Assembly: GCA_907163375.1 (NCBI GenBank)
Contig: CAJQUW010003623.1
Location: forward strand, 186,001 to 250,000
Direction of reading: 5' to 3'
Source: Prostheceraeus crozeri
Lineage: Eukaryota > Platyhelminthes > Polycladida > Euryleptidae
DNA length: 64,000 nt
Shown: positions 35,381-46,024 of the stretch, one piece after another
How positions within the stretch are numbered: the first letter of the stretch is position 1
Layout of the letters: every line of letters begins with the position of its first letter
Made by a program: the position numbers and the translations under genes
The notes under the pieces: model-generated
What the model saw: only the letters and a program-made list of their open reading frames with translations
Databases searched by the model: none
What the model was told of the DNA's origin: nothing

Positions 35381-36774
35381 ACAGTCATAGATATATGTTT
35401 GATGCTATAAGTAAAGGTTCAGCACGAATTTTGGACTTTGAAATTCAAAATCAGCGTAACTTAAAGCTGAAGATATGAACCAAATTTATTTATTTCTGGC
35501 GAAAAGATGACATAGGAAGCGAAGGGAAATCTTCAGTTGGCAGGTGACTTTAAACAGGAAGGTAGCAGATCAATTACCTGCAGACGAAAAGCGCTTCTCG
35601 AATGTGGTTAATAATTATTTCACGATAAACAGTAATAATAGCAGCCTAGCTTCACAGAAGACATCCGTTAATATCAGAGGCATTTGATAACGTCACAGTT
35701 GAAATTAGTTATGCATTTCTGATTCAAGAGCAGCAATGCATTTCTTAGTAGCAATAAAACTTCAAAAGCTGATACTCCTACTTTCCATGTTTGTCACTTG
35801 TTCTGCTGTGTACTGAGTAGTGTAGATATTCTCGTAGAATTTTTCATGTCAGTTTCAGCATTCTGAATGCATCACCATGTGATCAGTCATCACAACAAGA
35901 GACACAAATCTGGGAAGACTCACACATCTAAGAAGATCTAGCCAAGAAGAAGCTAGAACAACAGTGTATCAAAATCGGACACATCGCTGATGGCTAAAGG
36001 ACTGGTGCAAACTGCCCCATATGTTCCCTCTGCACACTGACATGAAACCGCGACACCAGTGGGTCCTTCTGAGTTGCATGCGGTCCGGATATGTCGTTCT
36101 TGCACTCAATGGTAGCCTCCATATAACGTCGTCATCGGTGGTTACATCGACATGGTAGCCTCGCGGATGATAATTCCACAGAATTAAATATTTTGTTTAT
36201 TTGCTTCGGTTTGCTGGAAGTATGATTTATTCGAAATCGCCGGCACATCGCGGAACTTGCTAAGTGGGCAAAAAGGGGTTCCTAATACCTTACAGAGTCG
36301 TGCGTCGCTAGCAGATCAGTGTGAGTTCCAGAAAAGTGCTTCGATTGCCACAATTCCTTCATATTCGAAGAATTCAGATCATCGCACACAAGTCTTCCTA
36401 TTTAATGATGGCCTTTCCGATCATTATCAAAAATTAAAAAATCCTCTGCTGACAGCTTATTGTTCGCCATTTCCAATATCAAGCAATATACGAATTATCC
36501 ATTCGAGAAGGAGCACTTTATCTAATTCTTTAATGTGCCATTTCGATATTAAGTTCAGTTGTAATCATTCCATTCTAGAAAACCGAAGACGCGCGTAGAT
36601 GAATCAAATTCTGTGGCTGCACAGAGTGGCTCTTCAGGTCGCCGCGTCCACTTGTTTCTATTCGCGAATGTCTCAGGTCTATGGGAAAAGACCCCACTCT
36701 TCACCACAGATCTCCAGCTCGTTCTTGATCTTTCCTTTCTTTGGAACCTAGGTTTCCATTTCCAAGCTGATTTG
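35381..36774. other. no gene seen
   Basis: No recognisable frame. A plus-strand frame of 113 codons at 36257-36598 matches nothing I know. The end of this stretch may belong to the LINE remnant that follows. Confidence 0.35.
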
Positions 36775-37105
36775 CAGATGTTGTCCTGCAAAGTCTCCAA
36801 TCAGGATGTTCTACGGCATATTGGAACCTCAAGCCCATTGATGACAACCATAGGCAGATAGAGACGTTTCGTGGGCCACATCCTTCAAAAAGAGCAGTCA
36901 GAAGAGCTGTCTAATCACCGGAGGGATCGAGGGCAATCGTGTGCATGGCCGACAACGGTTCACCGGCCTGAAATGGCTGTAGGAGTGCACAGGAATGAAG
37001 TCGGCAAACATTGTTGGACGATGTAAGCGTCGAGAAGAATGAAATAATCATCGCCAACGTCAGTATGTGACATAGTGCTCCAAATGACTGAGTCAACTGA
37101 ATTAT
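36775..37105 (+). mobile_element. LINE 3'-end remnant
   Basis: Decayed C-terminal region of a non-LTR retrotransposon: VSNQDVLRHIGTSSPL, then RRFVGHILQKEQSEE, then in another frame CLITGGIEGNRVHGRQRF and ECTGMKSANIVG. This order (a helix, a GH-L motif, a basic GR-R segment, a final helix) is that of LINE RT C-termini. At least three frame changes or stops are present, and no RT core remains. Confidence 0.6.
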
Positions 37106-39375
37106 TATGATTATTGAATGAAGGAGACTGTTGTGGTGGAGTGTCATTAGAGTCAGAAGTCAGAAATTTATTCCTCCACTTATTCTGTCGTGCTTGTGTT
37201 AGTCGAATTTTATATTTTTTAGCCCTCGAAGGAGAACTTGATACAGATCTTGCATCTTGGCTAGAACACGTGGTCTCTGCAAAGCACTAAAATATTGCAG
37301 CTGAACATTCGCCTCAGTTCATTTGCATTGCATTGTAATTTTTGCATTCTATCTCAAAATCTACAAGGCTTCAAGCAGAAATCATGAGACGGTTGGATTT
37401 CATTTCGAAAATACTCGTCTATCAGTGACGCCAATCAGTGAAGTTTTTCGAGTGTATCGGACAGTGATTGACTGTAGATCAGCCTCACAAATGGCTTTCA
37501 TTAATACTACCTCGGGTACGACACACACTTATAAATATAATAATTACATGCTGAGGTGCATCATCATTGAAAGAAAATTCTAATAATAAAAACTTTAAAA
37601 CAGAATAAATGAATAGAATAAAACAACTGGCTTATTCTATTTACATTGTAATTGCAAAAAGCAGTTTTTGTTAATTATTATTACTGGCGTACTAACTTAG
37701 ATGACTTATCAGTAGTGTGTTCGAAGTGATATTTAATGAAAATCCGTCAAAATTTCACAAACTTGCAAATTGAAAATCTGGAGTCACACTATGTTTTGAA
37801 CAAATTCAAAATCATCAAATTTTTGCAGATATTCCTAAAATGTAGTATCCCTCATCAATGGTGCAGTATGTTTATCAACTGATCCTTGATAGATTAAATT
37901 GGGAACGTCCACGAGAATTTGATTTATCGAAAATGTCAATATTCTCATCATAACTTGCGAACAACCGGTAGCTAGTACTGTACATGTCTGACTACTGAAA
38001 AATCGATGGAAGTAGTGAAGCTGACATATTTCAACGCGATTAAAAGACCTGTCACTAGAATCTGATTGAGATGCAGATTGCTCTGAGATGGCTCTGAACA
38101 TAACCTCCTCACCTCATCAACTGCATGTGGCATCACCGAAGTTGTTCAATATCAGAGACATGCAAAATCATTTTTGACACCAAGCCAGAAAGATTCCAGG
38201 CTGTGATCCGTTTCCATTGTGGATAGACTTTACTTAGGTTAATTCTATAATTCCATCGAAAGAACATTTTCATTTATTAAAAACTGGATGTTTCCATCCA
38301 CGAGCATAATGATATTAGGAGCGGGAACTTCTAACCTTTATTTGATGAAAATCAAAAGATACTAAGTTTTTGATGGAAAACTAAATTTTCAGAGAAGTTA
38401 ACGTCACTGAACACGGATAAATGATCAAGTTTACTGCTGCTGGTCACTGTGGATGTTACTATTTTCAACAAAGATGTGACTAGGGAGTCAGTGTTGTCAG
38501 GAGTTACAGTTTGAGTGCGACACCAGTCCTGACCCCGGAACGAACTGAAAATCGGGGCTGCCATCAGTCTTGTCCTTTTTGTATAAATGTAGAATTTCTA
38601 ATTAATCAAAACGTATACCATATTTGCAAATCCCATACCTGATTCCAAATTCCCAATCTGCATTGTGAACAGTTCGATCCCAAAGCTGCTTTCGAAACCG
38701 ATGCACAAAACGAGAATAACAAAATGTACAAAAACACTGTTGTTCAAGTTCAATCGCTACAAAGTTTCTTAGTCAAAATTAGCCACCTTTCGTACTCTGC
38801 AGTTGACAGTGTAGGTCAACATTGCTATAGAATAAAAAAAGAGCTAGTGAAATATGCAATACTTGTAGATGTAGATTCTAGTGTGTCATTAATCATAATC
38901 TTGAATTTATGTTTAAATTGTTTGATATTTCATATCAATAAGAACAATGAACAATGACTGTCAGGAAAAAGTCATGTCAGACGCATTAACTTCTGTGTAA
39001 GTTACAGAAGTTAAAGAGGGCATGTAAAAAAGCAATAATGGAATTATAAAAGATAGAAATCATCAGCTCACAGTCCTACTAAGCTTCGTTAAAACAATCC
39101 TCATGTAAAAAGGACCATGAACTTTAAGAAAAAGAAATCTTGGCCAGAGCCTAATAGGTTTGCCATCAATGGCAAGCGCTTCCTGTCCAATTATGCATTG
39201 CTTGTGTGCCAAAAATGATAGGGAATTACTTTTAACTAAATAAGTTTGGACTATCGATATCATTTTTTAAAATATCATGATAGATAGATTGAAAGTTAAA
39301 ATTCAATTAATTTTTAAGTCACAACATAAGATTATTTATGAGATTGAATTAGAAGCCGTTATGCATCGTTCAAGC
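37106..39375. other. no gene seen; dispersed repeat at 38520-38665
   Basis: AT-rich spacer with only short chance frames. 38520-38665 is the second copy of the old repeat at 14255-14400. Confidence 0.4.
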
Positions 39376-39905
39376 ACTGCTATGATATGAAGACATGACC
39401 TCGCCGCAATATCAGCCTACTTGCTCATTGTGTTTAGGTTCGTATATCTTCCTTAGTTAAAATACTGAACCACTATATGCCAGTTTGGCATATTGCAGTT
39501 CAGAATAAAGAACGTAGATATATGAAAAACATTTTAATCATTCCATTTAAGTCCAAATTTGAATTAGAACTCTATGATGTTGAGCAGCAATATGCTTCGT
39601 GGGTATATTGCGGTTCAATAGCAGCATATTGCAGTTCAGTTACATAGAAAACCGAAACACAATGATATCATAGGTTAGACATCGGAACCGCAATAAGCTA
39701 TGGCTTCGGGCCCTCAGCCTCATAGCATATTGCGGTTCAGCTGTCTAAACAGCAATATTACATTGTGTCTAGGTTCGCATATCTTCCCATGTTAAAATAT
39801 TATACCGCAATATACCTGCTTAGCATATTGCGGTTCAATCATAGATAACCTTAACACAATGATATTGCAGTTCGGATATCTGGATTGCAATATTACATTC
39901 TGGTC
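39376..39905. repeat. cluster of ATATTGCRGTTCA repeats
   Basis: At least six copies of ATATTGCGGTTCA or ATATTGCAGTTCA (near 39490, 39605, 39626, 39728, 39825, 39862), mixed with partial inverse copies (ACCGCAATAT, CAGCAATAT). A longer unit containing CATTGTGT and AGGTTCG-ATATCTTCC recurs about 335 bases apart (39426 and 39761). It may be a pair of related palindromic elements. No coding. Confidence 0.7.
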
Positions 39906-40243
39906 CTTTGATATCATACATGTAGATTGTCAGAATTCTATGCTTATGCTCATTAAACACTTATGTAGTACAATAGTACGAGTACATGTTCAAACTGTAT
40001 ATAATTATATTTCAAATCTGAGTTATACACACTATATCCGTGAATGTGAGCTATAGGAAGAGCATGAAGTCACAGAAGGCAGTCAGAAAGCACTTAACGA
40101 AGTTGTATTTGTTATACAAACTGTTTGACAAATATTTGTTGTGTATTGTATTTTGTTGTACAAACATTCGAAGTGTCAGTTTAGGCGATGAATCATTTTC
40201 ACAGCCTGTCAGAAGTATCTTTTGAAAGTCAGTCCAATCATAT

Positions 40244-41753
40244 TCATGCAAAGCCTCTTTTTATCTCAGTGTCATTCAGTTGCATCAAAAGATCATTATA
40301 AGGCACTACATCTTCAGTATGAGGAATTTCCTCCTTCGTTTCAGCCAGTTCATATGCTTCATCCACTGCTCTTTGACGTCGACGACAAAGAGAAAACAAC
40401 AAACTTTCATCCGTTACTGTTGGCTTGGAAAAGCGACTTGTTAATAAGCTTACAATAATAGCTGTGATTATGTTGATGGATATACACACTGACGACAACC
40501 ACGTATAAGAAATTGAGTATAAAATGTCTAAGACTGTCCGACCGCCTGCTTCAGGAGTAGCCGTCGTTGAATAAGACTCATTCAAAGTGTAATTGATGAT
40601 GCTTGTTGTAGTATTACTAAAGCATTGCTCAGTAGTGGTTGGTAATATGATATTCTTTGTTTTACCGTATAAAACGGAGCCAAGACTGATCCATAAAGTA
40701 ACTGAAAAGCTAACGATCACTCCAGTAATTGCTCCAATGTGATTTCCCCACCGGAAGAATATTGAGAACAAAAATAAGCCAAAGTAGGCACCGTACATGG
40801 ATGCATCAAGTGATTGTGTCAACTGCATAATTAAACCACCGATACGGATCATTCCATAGCACCACATCATGCTTAATACTCCAAAGATGATCACAAGTAT
40901 CTTTGAGATGAGAGTTGCCTTCTTCTCACCAACGGCAAATGGCAGAAGCGGTTTGATCAAGTCATTCCAAAGAATGGCAGAAGCAGCGTTCACTCCTGAG
41001 GAAAATGAGCTCAAAGACCCTGAGAACAATGAAGCAATAAAGAACCCTTGAAAGCCTGGATAGTTCATTCTTTCGCGAACAAAATAAGGCGTTACTTCAT
41101 TGATCTTGATCCATTCAGCTCTGTAAATATCACAGTTACGTGAAGAGTAATATCCAAAAATTGCCATTCCTGCTAAAATTGGAAGTCCGCATAAGACGAT
41201 GTATACTGTCATAGTGACCACAGCGACTATATACGAGTCTTCTTGAGTCCTTGCAGAGCAAAGACGTTGTACGCTTACTGGCTGAATTGGCCACATGAAG
41301 AGGAATACTAATTTGCCGAAAGTCATTGCCGAAAAGGTATGTCGAATAGTTGGATCAAGGGAGAAGTTAAATGGGTGAAAACGTTCATATTTGAAGTTCA
41401 TATCCAAGGTTGTTGCAATGCCTCCAGGTGTGTCAATGATTGCTTTGATCATTATTGTTGCAATTCCTCCTAACATGAAGCCACATTGAATCACATCAGT
41501 CCAAATAACTGCCTTTAGACCTCCAATGGATGTATAGAATATTCCAACCGCACCTGCAATGACTATTCCAAAAACAACACTGATTTGACCTCCAGTGGCA
41601 CTGTTCAGAGCAATTATTGATCCAGCCATGCAACCACCCATGTATTCGAAAATGCAAAACAACACCATTACATTGGAAACATACATCAACAGCTTTGAAT
41701 TGAATCGATTTAGGAAATACTCACTTAGGCTGGTCATCCCGGTTGGATATATC
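40244..41753 (-). pseudogene. SLC5-type Na+/solute symporter, C-terminal part (split gene)
   Basis: About 502 codons of a sodium:solute symporter, cut off at its 5' side by the Polinton. The SLC5/SSF signature GGLKAVIWTDVIQ is present, as is the sodium-site helix GSLSSFSSGVNAASAILW. Around ten hydrophobic spans are visible. A large loop near the end carries three N-glycosylation sequons (NTT, NYT, NES). The cytosolic tail is acidic and ends KRGFA. Together with the N-terminal part (58113-58444) it spans about 611 codons with no intron, the size of SLC5A6/A8/A12-like monocarboxylate and vitamin carriers; the substrate cannot be told. Codons upstream of 41753 in this frame are Polinton sequence. 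Elsewhere the frame is open, so the insertion is the only visible damage. Confidence 0.9.
41748..41753 (+). repeat. left Polinton target-site duplication
   Basis: TATATC, repeated at 58113-58118. Six bases is the Polinton standard. Confidence 0.92.
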
Positions 41754-42900
41754 AGTAGTATAGGGTATAGGATTCGGCGCATCGCTTCGCTCAGCACCGA
41801 ATCCCACACCTAGGTAGTTACAAAAAATGAAAAAATACAAAAAAATAGGGACCCCCTGTAATTTATAAAAAAAACAGCTAAAATAGATGCGAAAATGGGA
41901 AAAATACAACAAATAGGAAACTACCTCTAAAATCACTAATTTACGGGCTAAAATAGATACAACGCCCCAGGACAAGTAAGAAAAAATACAAAAAAAAAAT
42001 AGGAACCCCTGAAATTTATAAAAAAACAGTCGTCCGGCCCAGGACAAGTAAGAAAAAATACAAAAAAAAATAGGAACCCCCTGAAATTTATAAAAAAACA
42101 GTCGTCCGGACCAGGACAAGTAAGAAAAAATACAAAAAAAAATAGGAACCCCCTGAAATTTATAAAAAACAGTAAAAATAGATGCAAAATAAAAAAAAAT
42201 ACAAAAATATGAAACTACCTCTAAAATCACTAATTTATGGGACAAAATAGATGCAAAATAGGAAACAACCCCTAAAATCACTAATTTACGGGCCAAATAG
42301 ATGCAAAATAGGAAAAGTGCCTCTAAATCACTTGGTCGGACCAGGACAATTAAGAAAAAAATACAAAAAATAGGAACCCCCTGTAATTTATAAAAACAGT
42401 AAAAATAGATATAAATACCTCTAAAATCACTAATTTATGGGCCAAAATAGATGCAAAATAGGTAAGTACCTCTAAAGCACCAATTTGGCCCAGGACAAGT
42501 GCCCCGGACTCAATAGTCTGTAGTAGTCCGGAAGTCCTACAGAGGCCAAACAATACTCAAGAGAGCACCGGGACTATTACAGTCGCTCAAGAGAATGATG
42601 GACTAGTTGAATAAGTACGAAAAATACATTATGACCCATGAACAAAAATATTCATTTAAAAATGGAAGATGAAAAAACAAAAGAACCATCAGCCCCCTTA
42701 TATCCTTCATTATCATATGAAATGGATATAGCAAAACACAAAGATAGAGTCAGGTACATGAAAGATAAGGAAGCCCAATTATTACTTAAACTAGAACATT
42801 ATAATAAATTAAGAAAGAGATGGACGATAGCCAAGTAGCCGCTCTCACTATTGTTATTTCGTCTGGCGTTCTTACAATTCCTGTTGTCGCTACAGCTATT
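41754..42900 (+). repeat. left inverted terminal repeat of the Polinton
   Basis: Matches the complement of 57375-58112. It has three tandem ~72-bp subrepeats (each with CCAGGACAAGTAAG and a run of A; near 41964, 42038, 42110), then further related units. It also has a segment (42501-42611) not in the right repeat but repeated at 49258-49364. At its inner end is a partial copy of the 5' part of the two-membrane-helix gene at 56970-57584. Confidence 0.9.
42501..42611 (+). repeat. Polinton direct repeat, left copy
   Basis: Shares about 110 bp with 49258-49364 (GCCCCGGACTCAATAGTC..., GAAGTCCTACAGAGG, GAGAGCACCGG). Its presence in the left terminal repeat but not the right suggests internal copying. 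Confidence 0.85.
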
Positions 42901-43052
42901 GTGATACAATTAGATTTTAGTTGTACGTTAGGCAAGTTGTTTTAATTCTTACGCACGTCAGCACAACCGCATGACGTCAAAGCATCTGGCGGTTGTATTG
43001 TTACATTTCTCTCTCTTCTGTCATTGTATCGTGTGCGCCGCTGTGTTCAGTC

Positions 43053-43418
43053 ATGACACAAGAAGTTATCGAAGAGCAGTCAAACATTATTGCTGTGTTT
43101 CCGGAGTTATTTGCAGAAATTTCAAAACGATATATTTCCAATGAGAAGAAGAAGGCAGAATATAGGACTTTTATCATTGAACAAATGGGTAAATTTCCTA
43201 TTATTTTTGACCCTGCATTTTCTGAGAAGGAGAGAAAACGGAGAAGAAAAGGCAAACGCTTACTCGTGGAAGAAACGAAAGAAAGAGAAACGGGCGAAAA
43301 GATTGACAACCTTCATCATCAATTACCGACGTATTTATCTACCCGACATGAATTTGTGGATTCCTTAAAACACTCATTGTTAGAAGATTGTCTTCGGAAA
43401 TATGAAAGCTTTTGTTAG
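43053..43418 (+). CDS. Polinton protein, 121 aa, unknown
   Basis: Not recognised. The ATG at 43053 (MTQEVIEEQS) is preferred over a non-ATG extension upstream. The protein is highly charged, mostly helical by composition, with a basic run ERKRRRKGKRLL near residues 60-72 that could be a nuclear-localisation or nucleic-acid-binding segment. Unlike the other genes of the element it lacks the A-rich leader and sits next to the left terminal repeat behind a G/C-richer stretch with a GACGTCA (CRE-like) word near 42972. This suggests different, perhaps early, expression. A regulatory or host-interaction role is inference. Confidence 0.55.
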   Translation: MTQEVIEEQSNIIAVFPELFAEISKRYISNEKKKAEYRTFIIEQMGKFPIIFDPAFSEKERKRRRKGKRLLVEETKERETGEKIDNLHHQLPTYLSTRHEFVDSLKHSLLEDCLRKYESFC

Positions 43419-43716
43419 AATCATTTTCATTTTGTCGTTATATGACGTCATTTTTCTCTCATCCAATGAAACCTTGTCCACACGTGGACATATCGTTCAT
43501 GCAGTTTGTAATATTATAGTGAGTAGATGATGGTTGACAACTACATCTGAAAAGCAAGCAAGCAAGCAGTGATTCAAGAATCTGTTAAGCAATGTAACTT
43601 TTTAATTAGATTAAATTAAATCATTTCAAAATCGAATAAGTAGTAAGGAAAGCCATCAATATGAGGCAGTTTTTAAATCTAGGGGGCCCCCTATAAGAAT
43701 TTTTTTTTATTATAAA
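43419..43716. other. Polinton intergenic stretch
   Basis: Mostly AT-rich, with a second TGACGTCA-type word near 43443 and a run of T just before the protease gene. No frame seen. Confidence 0.4.
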
Positions 43717-44139
43717 ATGAATAACATAAATGACTTCTTAAAGCATTATGGAACACAGACAACAACGAATTTCGACCTAAAGAAAATTGCTAATCAATTA
43801 GGAATAAAGAACTTCCATGTTTTAATGAGAGACGAATTACAATTCCTAAAAAATAAGCCAAGTGTAAATTTCATAACGAATCTTCACACTTCAGACCAAA
43901 ACGGCGTACATTGGTCAGCAGGCGTTAAAAATCATCAGCAGAACTATTATTTTGACTCTTACGGGCTTCCACCTACGAATGAAGTAAGAGCAATACTTGG
44001 CAATGGAATTTATAATACGTTTCAAATTCAAAAACCGGGAACAACTTATTGTGGTCAATTATGTTTATACGTTTTGTACAAATTACAAAAAGGAGTACCA
44101 TTTCTAGATATAATGTTAGAGTTAAACGAAAATAATTAA
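43717..44139 (+). CDS. Polinton adenain-like cysteine protease
   Basis: 140 residues, short for the family (adenovirus protease is ~200) but with the full catalytic pattern in order: His65 in GVHWSAG, Asp80 in YYFDSYG, Gln105, and Cys112 in TYCGQLC. Q-to-C spacing of seven matches adenain. In adenoviruses and Polintons this enzyme matures capsid and core proteins. Its last bases overlap the convergent integrase gene. The start follows a T-run and TATAAAATG, like the other genes of the element. Confidence 0.9.
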   Translation: MNNINDFLKHYGTQTTTNFDLKKIANQLGIKNFHVLMRDELQFLKNKPSVNFITNLHTSDQNGVHWSAGVKNHQQNYYFDSYGLPPTNEVRAILGNGIYNTFQIQKPGTTYCGQLCLYVLYKLQKGVPFLDIMLELNENN

Positions 44140-45440
44140 AGCTCGGTTTTCTGTAATTCGTTTTCATAGAATCTACCTTTGATATCCTCATTATCTAAAT
44201 CTATAATTTCATAAGTAAACGGATAACTTTGATTTATTTTAGAAACTTCAAATATCTCTTTAGTCCAATAGCCAACAAAGCCTTTTTCAAATTTGTTCTT
44301 ATATTTAAATATTCGTACCCTATCCTTACGTTTCTGTAAATTCGGATTACTCTCATTCGAATAATTATTTTCGAATATTTTCTTTCGTATCAAATCAGGG
44401 TCGTCAGAAGCATTCTTTGGAGTTTCTTCAATACCTGAATGAATCTTATTGTTATACTCTTCTACAACTCCTGGTAATATCTTCAACCATTTCTGATTTC
44501 CTTGCTCAGTAAATTTCTTAAAGATCTTACTTTTTAGCGTTCTATTAAAGCGCTCTATTACTACAGCCTTTCCTGCATTTTCAGTTGAATAAACAGTTCC
44601 AAATAGTGGCTTTACGTTTCTATTGTAAAACTCGGACCCTTTATCAACGAATAGCTTTTTTGGCTTTCTAAAACTTTCTTTAAAGATTTCTTCAAACGCA
44701 TATTTAACTGACAGACCACTTTTGTTTTTTAAAGGCTTTACCCAAGCATATCGTGTATATAAATCTATAACGGTCAATGCGTACTTAAACCCTCTTTCAT
44801 TAGGCATATTTATTAGATCAGCACTCCAAATATCATCTTTATTAAATACTTTTACCTTCAATAGATATTTCGGCTTTCTGTATTCCTTGTGAATTTCGGA
44901 CGCATAGCGGCTTGGGTCATTCGACATTTCAGACGCGTAGGTTCGAGCGTTGCTCTCAGACAGCTTTGCCGCCGTTTCATTCAACGAAGTTGACGGAACT
45001 AAAGTTTTATCTATCCCCTGCCCAAAAAGCATTTTTGCTTGTAAAGCTTTCTTAACAAACATTCTTTCAATTCTTTCTCTAAAGGAAGGATTTTGAATAC
45101 TATCTAATTCTTGTATCATTTTCTTATCTGCTTCATGACGAGAACTTAGGTCATGATTTCGATAAGCTAAATCATGTTTATAAGCGGCGGCGTCTACTCT
45201 ATTTATTGGTTTACTATTTTCTCTAGGTGTGTCATCATCGTTTAATCTTAAATCTAATCTTGTGCCGGGACCAGTAAAATTATGATTTGGAATATGTTTT
45301 TCGCCTTTATACTTTGCCCAAATAAAGCCAGGAAAGTTTTCTAATGCTTTTTGTATGTCGCCTCCATTATAGCAACGGTTTTGGTTTAGGCTAAAATTTA
45401 ATAAATCCAAATTAGAAAATTTAAGTTTATCCAGAGACAT
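44136..45440 (-). CDS. Polinton PLA2-like domain + retroviral-type integrase
   Basis: 434 residues in one open frame with two parts. Residues 35-110 look like the parvovirus VP1-type phospholipase A2 domain: Ca-loop NFTGPGTRLDLRL (54-66) and catalytic-helix VDAAAYKHDLAY (82-93, His89-Asp90). Residues 195-330 are a DDE integrase core: Asp208 (IWSADLINM), Asp266 (LFVDKGSEF), Glu296 (VIERFNRTLK). A basic C-terminal domain (about 345-430) resembles the SH3/chromo-like integrase tail. PLA2 domains help incoming parvoviruses cross endosomal membranes. Adintovirus-type elements are known to encode one, but I do not recall it joined to the integrase. A long polar linker (145-190) separates the parts, so processing by the protease is possible. 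Confidence 0.88.
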   Translation of the reverse strand: MSLDKLKFSNLDLLNFSLNQNRCYNGGDIQKALENFPGFIWAKYKGEKHIPNHNFTGPGTRLDLRLNDDDTPRENSKPINRVDAAAYKHDLAYRNHDLSSRHEADKKMIQELDSIQNPSFRERIERMFVKKALQAKMLFGQGIDKTLVPSTSLNETAAKLSESNARTYASEMSNDPSRYASEIHKEYRKPKYLLKVKVFNKDDIWSADLINMPNERGFKYALTVIDLYTRYAWVKPLKNKSGLSVKYAFEEIFKESFRKPKKLFVDKGSEFYNRNVKPLFGTVYSTENAGKAVVIERFNRTLKSKIFKKFTEQGNQKWLKILPGVVEEYNNKIHSGIEETPKNASDDPDLIRKKIFENNYSNESNPNLQKRKDRVRIFKYKNKFEKGFVGYWTKEIFEVSKINQSYPFTYEIIDLDNEDIKGRFYENELQKTEL

Positions 45441-45456
45441 TTTTAAAGATTAAATC

Positions 45457-45930
45457 TTATCGCACCATACTAGGATTTAGATATATGCCAGATCCGTCTT
45501 TTGTTTCTTTTATTTGAATCAAATCATCAATATTGTGTAGGACATTTTTAAGAACTCGTTTCCCTTCATCAACTAAATTTAATTTGCTAATGAAATTATC
45601 TACTATTCCGTCACCTCTAGCAGCTTTCTCTAACTCCCTATTATGACGTTTTTGCTCTTCTAATGCTGCCTTCTCTGCTTTATTTTTATTTACTGCCTGG
45701 ACAATACCAGCTGTCCCACCTGCGACACTTCCTGCTGCTGCTATACCACCTATGATTAGCGGAATTAATGGGAGAATTCCACCATTCTTTTCTTCTTGTA
45801 ATTTGATATTCTCTATCATTGGTTTACTTATGTAATACTTCCTTTTGTTAATTGTAATAGTTTTAGGGGTATTTCTGTCAATGATGTTACGTAGTTTTAA
45901 TTCAACCGTTTTATTATTCACTTGCGCCAT
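45457..45930 (-). CDS. Polinton membrane-active minor virion protein (pX/pVI-like)
   Basis: 157 residues. The N-terminal part is basic and polar, then GGILPLIPLIIGGIAAAGSV, a glycine/alanine-rich hydrophobic segment near residues 49-75, then a charged helix rich in K/E/A. This GGxLPLxPLIxGG pattern recurs in Polinton and adintovirus virion proteins compared with adenovirus pX/pVI. It lies directly upstream of the PLA2-integrase gene with 16 bases between. A role as an internal capsid or membrane-disrupting protein is inferred from pattern and position. Confidence 0.7.
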   Translation of the reverse strand: MAQVNNKTVELKLRNIIDRNTPKTITINKRKYYISKPMIENIKLQEEKNGGILPLIPLIIGGIAAAGSVAGGTAGIVQAVNKNKAEKAALEEQKRHNRELEKAARGDGIVDNFISKLNLVDEGKRVLKNVLHNIDDLIQIKETKDGSGIYLNPSMVR

Positions 45931-46024
45931 TTTTTAATAAAAAATTTATAGTCTTTGGTTTTTCTAACCGATCGGAGCGAAGCTCCTCTGGCTTTAGCCT
46001 ATCGGACCAAAGGTCCTAAGGTTA

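Noticed and set aside
41754-41809. Extra N-terminal residues of the SLC5 C-terminal frame
   Set aside because: These codons are Polinton terminal-repeat sequence that happens to be in frame, not part of the transporter gene.
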